Source: an uncultured Murdochiella sp. (GTDB lineage: Bacteria > Bacillota > Clostridia > Tissierellales > Peptoniphilaceae). From it: a stretch of 6,697 nucleotides of DNA. The position numbers and the translations under genes are program-made. The stretch lies in the NCBI RefSeq assembly GCF_902488755.1, contig NZ_CABTXF010000059.1:1-6697 (forward strand). The letters run 5' to 3'. A model generated the notes under the pieces. That model did no database searches. It was given only the letters and a program-made list of their open reading frames with translations, and was not told the origin of the DNA. Positions 1 through 5,167 of the stretch are shown in pieces. How positions within the stretch are numbered: position 1 is the first letter of the stretch; the number at the start of each line of letters is the position of its first letter.

Positions 1-697
1 AAAGGGCATCCCAAAGTCGCGCTTTCTCGGTTGGCGCGTAGGAACGAGCGAGATGATCATACTCCACATCATTCATATAGGCTTTCAGATTCTGCCCATC
101 CTTGCCCACATTAATATGAAAAGAGGAATCCGAAGCTACGGCGGCAGAAGTAATCTCCAATAAGGCCATCCGCGCTCGGTTGAGGGCTGCCTGCGCAACC
201 ATTTCTTCTTCCTCAACCAGTGCTAACGCCACATCTGTAATGTTCGCAAAAAACTGCTGACACCAAAGATCGTATTCTTCGCTTGTCGGCTTTTTGATGC
301 GCAGGGAAAGGTCGTTGGGATTCTCGCGATGGGCGTATTCTTCGTGTGGATCATAAAGCACCTTGGCAAGGGTATCCTTCTCTAAAACTTCCTTCGCTTT
401 TTCGGGATGAAGCACCGTAATGTTCAACCGAGTGGCATTGGCAAGAAAAATGCGGTAACGGGAAATGTCGTCCTGTTGCACACACCCCACTTGCAGCGTA
501 GCTTCCGAAAATAGCGCACTCCAGTCTTCCTTAAGCAGCAACTCTCCGCTTTCCTGCGTAATCAATAAAAAATCATACGGATCGGTCTCGCGTTTTACCG
601 CAGCAGGGTTTACGCGTGTACCGGTCATCAGCAAAGCATTCACCGTGGAACAGGTTGTTGCCCAGGAAATCATGGCATGTTGGATAAACGTCTCCAT
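1..697 (-). CDS. Aminoglycoside 6-adenylyltransferase (ANT(6)/AadK)-like protein, 3' part missing
   Basis: The frame is open from an ATG at 695-697 to the window edge, giving 232 codons; full ANT(6) proteins have roughly 285-300 residues, so the C-terminus lies outside. The start is supported by AGGAG (701-705) a few bases upstream and by a promoter behind it. Recognition rests on the order of blocks known from streptomycin adenylyltransferases: a nucleotidyltransferase motif with GTR at 26-28 (usually GSR) then PYDF at 40-43; LEKD at 106-109; NPNDLSLRIKKPTSEEYD at 126-143 matching the family's 'D..yWIKKPS...fDdCC' region; and HINVGKDG at 194-201 then LWDAL at 228-232. The family transfers AMP from ATP to the 6-hydroxyl of streptomycin. 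Here the first Asp of the catalytic DxD is Pro40 and the later third Asp is Asn92, so catalysis is doubtful. Family membership is confident; resistance function is not. Confidence 0.85.
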   Translation of the reverse strand, partial: METFIQHAMISWATTCSTVNALLMTGTRVNPAAVKRETDPYDFLLITQESGELLLKEDWSALFSEATLQVGCVQQDDISRYRIFLANATRLNITVLHPEKAKEVLEKDTLAKVLYDPHEEYAHRENPNDLSLRIKKPTSEEYDLWCQQFFANITDVALALVEEEEMVAQAALNRARMALLEITSAAVASDSSFHINVGKDGQNLKAYMNDVEYDHLARSYAPTEKARLWDAL

Positions 698-725
698 AAG
701 CTCCTCTTTCTGTCGTTCTGCAAGT

Positions 726-754
726 ATTATAGCGGAACGCAAAATGAATGAAAA
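726..754 (-). promoter_or_regulatory. Sigma-70/sigma-A promoter for the adenylyltransferase-like gene
   Basis: Read on the minus strand there is a perfect -10 TATAAT (726-731), a 17-base spacer, and a -35 TTTTCA (749-754) matching 4 of 6 consensus bases. It lies about 29 bases upstream of the ATG, leaving a short leader that carries the AGGAG ribosome binding site. The gene can therefore be transcribed independently of the surface-protein gene upstream of it. Confidence 0.7.
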
Positions 755-775
755 GAGAACGCCTCACGCGGAGGC
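750..775 (-). terminator. Possible weak terminator of the surface-protein gene
   Basis: On the minus strand GCCTC-CGCGT-GAGGC forms a 5-bp GC-rich hairpin (761-775) followed by GTTCTCTTTTC (750-760), an interrupted T-rich tract. It lies in the gap between the surface-protein gene and the adenylyltransferase-like gene and overlaps the proposed -35 of the latter. The stem is short and the tract broken, so this is tentative. The rest of 776-866 holds only a 7-bp inverted repeat (TTCTTCG at 793-799, CGAAGAA at 812-818) without a T-tract. Confidence 0.35.
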
Positions 776-866
776 TATGTGACTTGCGTACCTTCTTCGC
801 TACAAAGTTGACGAAGAAATGCTTCAGGCGAAGGATATGCCGTTGTTTGCCATTCCCTTATCTTTA

Positions 867-2561
867 TCATTCCTCTCGACGGCGAATGATTTCCATCACA
901 ATCAGACCGGCAGCCGCAACGAAAGCGACGATTCCCCAGAGAAAAATGCGCAATGTATCGCCTGTGATGGGCGACGTACCAAAGATACGACCGGCACCGG
1001 CGGCTTGTTCTTCATTCATGGTTACCGCCGCAGAAGATGCCTCATTATTCTTCGCCGTTTGGTTGTTTTTCGACGAATCCTTCTCCGGCGGATTCTCCTG
1101 CGTAGTCGAAGAGAGGCGCAGGGATGTGGAAGACGACGTAGAGGAATCTTCCTTTTGTCCGGAAAGCGCGCTTTCCGATGACCCCGAATTTGTTGGCGAA
1201 GCGATCGGTGTGGAAGAAGAGGTCGAACCCGGTGATTGCGGCGCAGGCAAAATCGCCGAAGAATCAGAGGGCTTCGATAGATCAGCGGATGGTGACGCGG
1301 AAGAGGTCGTTGGAGCTTCTGCGGATGCCGTTGCGTCGGAAGATGCCGGTTTTTCGGACGACGCGCCGGTTTGTGATGATGTCGGCTTTTCCGATGAGGC
1401 TCCCGTTTGTGAGGATGTCGATTTTTCTGACGATGTCGATGCTTCCGAAGCTGTCGATGTATCGGACATTTCACTACTTTCTTTTTCCATTGCCACGTTT
1501 ACCGTGAAGCGTTCCTCTTTCATCGGCAACGTGTTATCCACCGTAGCGCACCATTGTGCGCTTTTTTGTAAATCCGGGTCGCTGGCAAATCCCGTCCAAA
1601 TCGGCTTATACGAAAAATCCGGTCGTTTTACGCTAATGGTGTACGTTCCGTTTTTAGCCGTTTTCGGTACAGAAAACGAGAGTTTATAGCCGTTATCCTG
1701 CTTCAACAAATCCTCTCTCTGCATGGGGAGCATTAACTTTTCCGGTAAAACAATATCCCCTGAATAAACTTCGGCGGTCATGCCGGGAATGGCATAACCG
1801 GCAATGGGATCGAATTGGTACTCGCCGGGTTTGCGAACCGTTATCGTCTTTTGTTTTTCAGGGACTACGGTCGCTATTCTTTTCTCCATGAGTCGTGTTT
1901 CCGAAAGCATATCCAAGACCAAATTGAAGTCAGAATAAGCACCATGTAAAGATTTGTTTTTACTTCCAACGTAGGTAAGTTCTTCCGTTGCTCGATGTGG
2001 CATGTACACACTACGGGAAACCGTCGTCTGATTCAGACCGACATAGATAGCCGTCTGGTTTAAGCGCGGTTCATCCACCACATAGCGATTATAGACGATG
2101 GCATGACCGACAAGTGCCCAATCTTCCGGCGTTGCCTCAAATGTTTTGTTGACCTCCTCAATCACACCGTTATGCGAAGTGTAAACGGCGTAATCTCGTC
2201 TATCGGCAAGAAGATCAATGATAAAATGCGGCTGTCCTGTTCCTTCTACACAATAGAGACGATAATTCATTCTCCAATACGGTTTGGATTCTTCATAAGT
2301 CACTATATTCGCAGGGACGGCAAACAAGCTAAATGGGTTGCCCATATCTCTCATTCCGCTGTTTGTGGAAGACGAACGATAAGCATCCCGTAAATAAAGG
2401 GACACGTGTAGGTTATCCTCCTTCGGATACATCATTACCACATGATGTCTCCTATTCGGTGCCGGCAATGCCTTTGCACTTTCTCCCCAAAAGCTGAGAA
2501 ACAGCATGAGCGCCATGACGGTCAACAACCCTCGCCGTCTAAATATTTTTCGTTTCTTCAT
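867..2561 (-). CDS. Secreted wall-anchored surface protein with candidate thioester domain and SPITG sorting signal
   Basis: 564 residues. The ATG at 2559-2561 follows an AGGAAGG ribosome binding site by about 9 bases. Residues 1-31 are a signal peptide: basic start, hydrophobic core at 12-25, likely cleavage after AKA (29-31). Residues 32 to about 357 form a folded outer region containing YCVEG (Cys104) and NQTAIY (Gln169), which resemble the Cys and TQxAIW motifs of thioester adhesin domains; a beta-rich segment follows (SFSVPKTAKNGTYTISVK, 295-312). Residues 358-520 are a low-complexity Ser/Thr/Ala/Pro/Glu stalk with two nearly identical SSQTGASSEKP units near 383-404. The C-terminus is a cell-wall sorting signal: SPITG (530-534), a hydrophobic span (about 538-558), then RRREE. 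A sortase would attach it to peptidoglycan; SPxTG-type motifs are known for clostridial class B sortases. It appears monocistronic. The adhesin role is inferred; secretion and wall anchoring are well supported. Confidence 0.88.
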   Translation of the reverse strand: MKKRKIFRRRGLLTVMALMLFLSFWGESAKALPAPNRRHHVVMMYPKEDNLHVSLYLRDAYRSSSTNSGMRDMGNPFSLFAVPANIVTYEESKPYWRMNYRLYCVEGTGQPHFIIDLLADRRDYAVYTSHNGVIEEVNKTFEATPEDWALVGHAIVYNRYVVDEPRLNQTAIYVGLNQTTVSRSVYMPHRATEELTYVGSKNKSLHGAYSDFNLVLDMLSETRLMEKRIATVVPEKQKTITVRKPGEYQFDPIAGYAIPGMTAEVYSGDIVLPEKLMLPMQREDLLKQDNGYKLSFSVPKTAKNGTYTISVKRPDFSYKPIWTGFASDPDLQKSAQWCATVDNTLPMKEERFTVNVAMEKESSEMSDTSTASEASTSSEKSTSSQTGASSEKPTSSQTGASSEKPASSDATASAEAPTTSSASPSADLSKPSDSSAILPAPQSPGSTSSSTPIASPTNSGSSESALSGQKEDSSTSSSTSLRLSSTTQENPPEKDSSKNNQTAKNNEASSAAVTMNEEQAAGAGRIFGTSPITGDTLRIFLWGIVAFVAAAGLIVMEIIRRREE

Positions 2562-2616
2562 TTTTTAGAACCTTCCTTTCTGTCTGTTCGCAAGGCGAAT
2601 TCCCTTTGCTCCACTC

Positions 2617-2646
2617 ATTATGCAAGGTTCTTTTTTTCACTGTGTC
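2617..2646 (-). promoter_or_regulatory. Possible promoter of the surface-protein gene
   Basis: On the minus strand CATAAT (2617-2622) matches 5 of 6 bases of the -10 consensus. With an 18-base spacer the -35 would be GACACA (2641-2646), only 3 of 6. The position, about 55 bases upstream of the ATG, is sensible and no better hexamer pair is evident nearby. Low confidence because of the poor -35. Confidence 0.3.
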
Positions 2647-2730
2647 CCGTTATGCCGTCTCCGTCGTTTTCCGTATCCCGCTCCTGTTTTTCGTTGATTC
2701 TCGTCGTATTCGCGTCAAAGATCCTTGCTT

Positions 2731-2800
2731 AAATAGAGGCGAAAGATTGTTCTCGTAAAATAGAGGCAAAAGCTTTTCTCGTTCGCAAATAAAGAGCAAA
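2731..2800. repeat. Short tandem repeats, about 27-29 bp, between surface-protein gene and tRNA terminator
   Basis: On the plus strand AAATAGAGGC starts at 2731 and again at 2758, and each copy ends in TTCTCGT (2750-2756 and 2776-2782). A third, partial and diverged copy starts at 2787 (AAATAAAGAGC). The units lie next to the terminator that ends the tRNA transcript and upstream of the surface-protein gene. No function is evident; they could be regulatory sites or remnants of slippage. Confidence 0.5.
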
Positions 2801-2839
2801 AAAACAACAAGAAGGGATTCCCTCTTGTTGTTCTTTTTT
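2798..2839 (-). terminator. Strong, symmetric terminator after the tRNA-His/tRNA-Leu transcript
   Basis: AACAACAAG (2803-2811) pairs with CTTGTTGTT (2824-2832), and AGG/CCT extends the stem inward past one bulged A. On the minus strand the hairpin is followed by seven T (2798-2804), just downstream of tRNA-Leu. On the plus strand it is followed by CTTTTTTC, so it could also stop transcripts coming from the other side. Confidence 0.85.
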
Positions 2840-2841
2840 CT

Positions 2842-2922
2842 TGCGGGAAAAGGGACTCGAACCCCCACGTCATGGACACCAGATCCTAAGTCTGGCGCGT
2901 CTGCCAATTCCGCCATTCCCGC
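2842..2922 (-). tRNA. tRNA-Leu (anticodon UAG)
   Basis: On the minus strand the acceptor arms GCGGGAA (2916-2922) and TTCCCGC (2843-2849) pair fully, with discriminator A at 2842. The anticodon arm is CCAGA-CTTAGGA-TCTGG, giving anticodon TAG, which reads CUN leucine codons. A long variable arm of about 12 bases precedes the T arm with GTTCGAGTC, as expected of a class II leucine tRNA. No CCA is encoded. It is the second gene of a transcript starting at tRNA-His and is followed directly by a strong terminator. Confidence 0.95.
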
Positions 2923-2938
2923 TTATTGAATGCTATTG

Positions 2939-2986
2939 TCTGCTCTTTGTAATATCGTCTGCTCTTTGCGCTATTTCTGCTCTTTT
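2939..2986. repeat. Triplicated motif in the spacer between tRNA-His and tRNA-Leu
   Basis: TCTGCTCTTT occurs at 2939, 2958 and 2976 on the plus strand (AAAGAGCAGA on the transcribed strand), a period of 19 then 18 bases, with similar flanks (CTATTG, ATATCG, CTATTT). The three copies nearly fill the 77-base spacer. This may be slippage, or repeated sites in the precursor RNA for processing. Confidence 0.6.
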
Positions 2987-2999
2987 GGCACAAAAAAAA

Positions 3000-3074
3000 G
3001 GTGGGTGAAGGGATTCGAACCCTCGATCTCCAGAGCCACAATCTGGCGCCCTAACCAGCTAGGCCACACCCACC
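3000..3074 (-). tRNA. tRNA-His (anticodon GUG)
   Basis: Acceptor arms GTGGGTG (3067-3073) and CACCCAC (3001-3007) pair fully. The extra G-1 typical of histidine tRNA is encoded at 3074 and faces discriminator C73 at 3000. The anticodon arm CCAGA-TTGTGGC-TCTGG gives anticodon GTG, and the T arm carries GTTCGAATC. CCA is not encoded. Eight T follow immediately on the minus strand (2992-2999). It is first in a two-tRNA transcript with tRNA-Leu. Confidence 0.96.
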
Positions 3075-3091
3075 ACAGTCACGGTTTTTTC

Positions 3092-3120
3092 ATTATAATG
3101 GACGTTTCCCCGCCTGTCAA
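3092..3120 (-). promoter_or_regulatory. Perfect-consensus promoter of the tRNA-His/tRNA-Leu transcript
   Basis: On the minus strand TTGACA (3115-3120), a 17-base spacer, and TATAAT (3092-3097) match the sigma-70/sigma-A consensus at all 12 positions. Transcription would start near 3085, about 10 bases before the 5' end of tRNA-His. Such strong core promoters are typical of stable RNA genes. Confidence 0.92.
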
Positions 3121-3132
3121 ACGTCGCTACGC

Positions 3133-3138
3133 TATAAT
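3133..3138 (+). promoter_or_regulatory. Possible -10 element of the threonine aldolase gene
   Basis: TATAAT lies 45 bases upstream of the ATG at 3184. At 16-18 bases further upstream there is no good -35 (CCGCCT at 3110-3115). It sits back to back with the tRNA promoter, whose -35 ends 12 bases away. Tentative because of the missing -35. Confidence 0.4.
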
Positions 3139-3183
3139 GAATGAACTATAAGGGATGAACGGAAAGAAGGGAAAAGGTGAATT

Positions 3184-4227
3184 ATGCGATTCGATACAGA
3201 CTATATTGAAGGCTGTCATCCAGCCATTTTGACGCGATTAAGTGAAACCAATTACTGCAAACAACAGGGGTATGGTCTGGATGAATACTGTGCTTCGGCA
3301 AGGGAACGCATCCAAAACGCATGTGCTGCTCCTCATAGCGATGTACATTTTGTTACCGGTGGCACGCAAGCCAATGTTACGGTCATTTCACATGCCCTTC
3401 GTCCCTATCAAGGGGTTCTCTGCGCCGTCACCGGACATATTAATGGTCATGAAACCGGTGCAACAGAAGCACGCGGACACAAAGTGCTTCCGCTTCCGGA
3501 AAAGGATGCCAAAATCTCTGCCGATCAGGTCGAGGCGTACCTTCGTCACTATCGCCGTATGGAGTATCCGGAACATGAAATTGAACCGAAAATGGTCTAT
3601 CTTTCTCAACCAACCGAACAAGGAACACTCTATTCCTTGAAGGAACTCAACGCTTTTCGCTCCGTTTGCGACCGTCACGGGCTTTATCTTTTTATTGACG
3701 GTGCACGCCTTGGCTATGCACTGGCTACGCCGGTTAATGATGTTTTTCTGACGGATTTGGCACAGCTAACTGATGTGTTCTATATTGGCGGCACAAAGGT
3801 CGGTGCGATGTTTGGCGAAGCAATTGTCATTCAGAATGAGGATATCAAGCAGCAATTTCGCTATTCCATCAAACAAAATGAGGGAATGTTGGCAAAAGGA
3901 CGCTATCTCGGGCTGCAATTCGACACCCTCTTTACGGACAACCTCTACACCACTATTGCAACAAATGCGATTACGCTGGCAGATACTCTGCGTGAGGCGC
4001 TTCGCACAATGGGAGTCTCGTTCTTTTCTCCTTCGCCCACGAATCAGGTTTTCCCCATCTTTACTCTGGCTCAAGTCGAAGAATTGGAAAAACTCCATGT
4101 GTTTGAACGCTGGAACGAACTTCCCGATGGACGTGTAGCGATCCGCTTCTGTACCAGCTGGGCAACGCAAAAATGCGATTTGGACAACCTCCTCTCCGAT
4201 ATTCAGCGCATACTGGAAATGGTTTGA
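3184..4227 (+). CDS. Threonine aldolase-family, PLP-dependent beta-eliminating lyase
   Basis: 347 residues, the usual length for low-specificity L-threonine aldolases, which split L-threonine and allo-threonine into glycine and acetaldehyde in the cytoplasm. The ATG at 3184 follows AAAGGTGA (3173-3180). Fold-type I PLP features appear in order: TGGTQAN (58-64) for phosphate binding; GHINGHETGA (84-93), whose His89 would stack on the PLP ring; FIDGARLG (170-177), whose Asp172 would contact the pyridine nitrogen; and YIGGTKVGAMFGEA (200-213), whose Lys205 would form the Schiff base. A C-terminal small domain contains GRVAIRFCTSWAT (316-328). All key residues are present. The gene stands alone on the plus strand, with no partner to suggest a pathway beyond glycine/threonine metabolism; close relatives can act on other beta-hydroxy amino acids, so the substrate is inferred. 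No separate terminator is seen in 4228-4336; the first repeat hairpin at 4337 may serve. Confidence 0.9.
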   Translation: MRFDTDYIEGCHPAILTRLSETNYCKQQGYGLDEYCASARERIQNACAAPHSDVHFVTGGTQANVTVISHALRPYQGVLCAVTGHINGHETGATEARGHKVLPLPEKDAKISADQVEAYLRHYRRMEYPEHEIEPKMVYLSQPTEQGTLYSLKELNAFRSVCDRHGLYLFIDGARLGYALATPVNDVFLTDLAQLTDVFYIGGTKVGAMFGEAIVIQNEDIKQQFRYSIKQNEGMLAKGRYLGLQFDTLFTDNLYTTIATNAITLADTLREALRTMGVSFFSPSPTNQVFPIFTLAQVEELEKLHVFERWNELPDGRVAIRFCTSWATQKCDLDNLLSDIQRILEMV

Positions 4228-4336
4228 TTCGAGAGTTATTCTGTTCTTGCACGGTTCGGTCTACGCTGTTTCTCTGCTATTTCTAATCTTTATATTGGCG
4301 AGCGTTTCGTTTTGGATTATGGCTGATGGGTCGCCT

Positions 4337-4624
4337 GTTTGCCAGGGGTGTTTTGAGGGGGATTGACCCTGGCAATTCATCTTCTTCACAGTTTGCCAGG
4401 GGTAGATTGGGATGGATTGCCCCTGGCAAATCGTCTTTTTTACTGTTTGCCAGGGGTGGCTTGGGGTAGATTGACCCTGGCATATCGTCTTTTTCACAGT
4501 TTGCCAGGGGCTCGATCGGCATGACCGACCCTGGCAAACCATCTTTTCTCCCATTTGCCAGGGGTGTGGGTGGCAAACTTGACCCTGGCATATTTACTTT
4601 TTTGTCGTTTGCCAGGGTCAATAG
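4337..4624. repeat. 54-bp tandem repeat array with internal dyad (five full units and a partial sixth)
   Basis: Units begin at 4337, 4391, 4445, 4499, 4553 and 4607, a period of exactly 54 bp each time. Each full unit has a left arm (G/A)TTTGCCAGGGG, a variable middle of about 16 bases, a right arm (C/A)CCCTGGCA, and a pyrimidine-rich tail such as TCGTCTTTTTTACT. The arms pair over about 8-11 bp; the second unit has 11 perfect pairs (TTTGCCAGGGG with CCCCTGGCAAA). On the plus strand this resembles a hairpin with a T-rich 3' side, although the T-run begins a few bases after the stem. The sixth unit keeps only its left arm, ending GGGTCAA. The array starts 110 bases after the threonine aldolase stop codon. 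Repeats and dyads are seen directly; any role in termination, RNA processing or protein binding is inference. Confidence 0.9.
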
Positions 4625-4667
4625 CGAAAAATCCTCAGTTAGTCTCGCCCGCACTCTTTCTATAGCC

Positions 4668-4736
4668 GCGCCGCCAGCTGCATTTTCAGCGGTGCTCCTT
4701 CCGCAACTGCGCCGCCAGCAACATTCTCAGCGGCGC
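4668..4736. repeat. Two 28-bp GC-rich hairpin repeats
   Basis: Copy one (4668-4695) and copy two (4709-4736) share GCGCCGCCAGC, then CATT(T/C)TCAGCGG(T/C)GC, and start 41 bases apart. Each is an inverted repeat: GCGCCGC pairs with GCGGCGC in copy two (7 perfect bp, 14-base loop) and with GCGGTGC (one G-T pair) in copy one. They lie between the two blocks of 54-bp-type repeats. The following stretch, 4737-4795, has related words (AGCGGCAC, AGCGGCAAGCGC) but no clear third copy and no convincing gene. Confidence 0.7.
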
Positions 4737-4795
4737 ACCGCTTTTTCCTCAATTGGGAGCGGCACAAATGACAGCGGCAAGCGCATTCGACAAGT

Positions 4796-4969
4796 CCTTG
4801 CCCGAGTGCAGTATTCCAAATGCCCCTGGCAAATCGTCTTTTTTGTCATTTATCAGGGTAGCTTGGGGTGGTTTGCCTCCGGCATATTCCCTTTTCTCCC
4901 GTTTGCCGGGGCGCGGCGGCATGACCGACCCCTGCAATTGTCTTTTCTCTCATTTTCCAGGGGCAAGGG
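4796..4969. repeat. Decayed second block of the 54-bp dyad repeats
   Basis: A right half-unit at 4821-4847 (CCCCTGGCAAATCGTC and six T) nearly equals the second unit of the main array. The next units start at 4848, 4901 and 4952 and resemble the third (GCTTGGGGT), fourth (CGGCATGACCGACCC) and fifth (ATTTTCCAGGGG) units in the same order. Periods here are 53 and 51 instead of 54, and several arm pairs are lost (ATCAGGG, GCCGGGG, CCCCTGC). A very degenerate left arm may be present at 4796-4806. This looks like an old block duplication of the main array, now degrading. Confidence 0.75.
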
Positions 4970-5019
4970 CGATATATTCAATCCTAACAAAACAAGACCG
5001 TTTTCCACCCTTACAACAC

Positions 5020-5051
5020 AAAAGCCGCTGGAATCACTTGATTCCAGCGGC
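5020..5051 (-). terminator. Terminator of tRNA-Arg
   Basis: GCCGCTGGAATC (5024-5035) pairs perfectly with GATTCCAGCGGC (5040-5051) around a four-base loop, a 12-bp stem. On the minus strand it is followed by TTTTGTGTTGT. It begins 10 bases past the end of tRNA-Arg. The T-tract is short, but the stem is long and GC-rich at its base. Confidence 0.85.
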
Positions 5052-5061
5052 ATACGTGGTT

Positions 5062-5133
5062 CGTGCCATCGGGGATTCGAACCCCGGGCCTCCACTTCCG
5101 GAGAGTGGCGCGCTTCCACTGCGCTAATGGCAC
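5062..5133 (-). tRNA. tRNA-Arg (anticodon CCG)
   Basis: Acceptor arms GTGCCAT (5127-5133) and ATGGCAC (5063-5069) pair fully, with discriminator G at 5062. The anticodon arm CCACT-CTCCGGA-AGTGG gives anticodon CCG, reading CGG arginine codons. The T arm is CGGGG-TTCGAAT-CCCCG. CCA is not encoded. It is a single-gene unit with its own promoter and terminator. Confidence 0.95.
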
Positions 5134-5167
5134 ACGACAGTTTACAATACGTTCTGCCTGTCGTCCC

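Noticed and set aside
573..767. Short minus-strand frame overlapping the start of the adenylyltransferase-like gene
   Set aside because: It crosses the promoter and RBS of that gene in another frame and has no homology that I recognise.
791..834. Inverted and direct CGAAG-rich words after the surface-protein gene
   Set aside because: TTCTTCG/CGAAGAA can form a 7-bp stem, but no T-tract follows and the partners are ambiguous, so it is not called as a terminator.
748..1689. Long open plus-strand frame (313 codons), acidic and rich in Val/Asp/Ser, opposite the surface-protein gene
   Set aside because: It is the antisense of the low-complexity Ser/Thr stalk, whose codon bias keeps the opposite frame open; it lacks a ribosome binding site and a recognisable domain, while the minus-strand gene has signal peptide and sorting signal.
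2650..2916. Minus-strand frame starting MAELADAPDLGSG
   Set aside because: This is the well-known false protein produced by translating a tRNA-Leu gene; the tRNA explains the sequence.
2930..3151. Plus-strand frame containing WVKGFEPSISRATIW
   Set aside because: It is an antisense translation of tRNA-His, a common false prediction.
4337..4969. CRISPR array
   Set aside because: The regular spacing suggested it, but the conserved parts are two separated dyad arms plus a T-rich tail, the variable centre is only about 16 bases, and there are no cas genes or leader.
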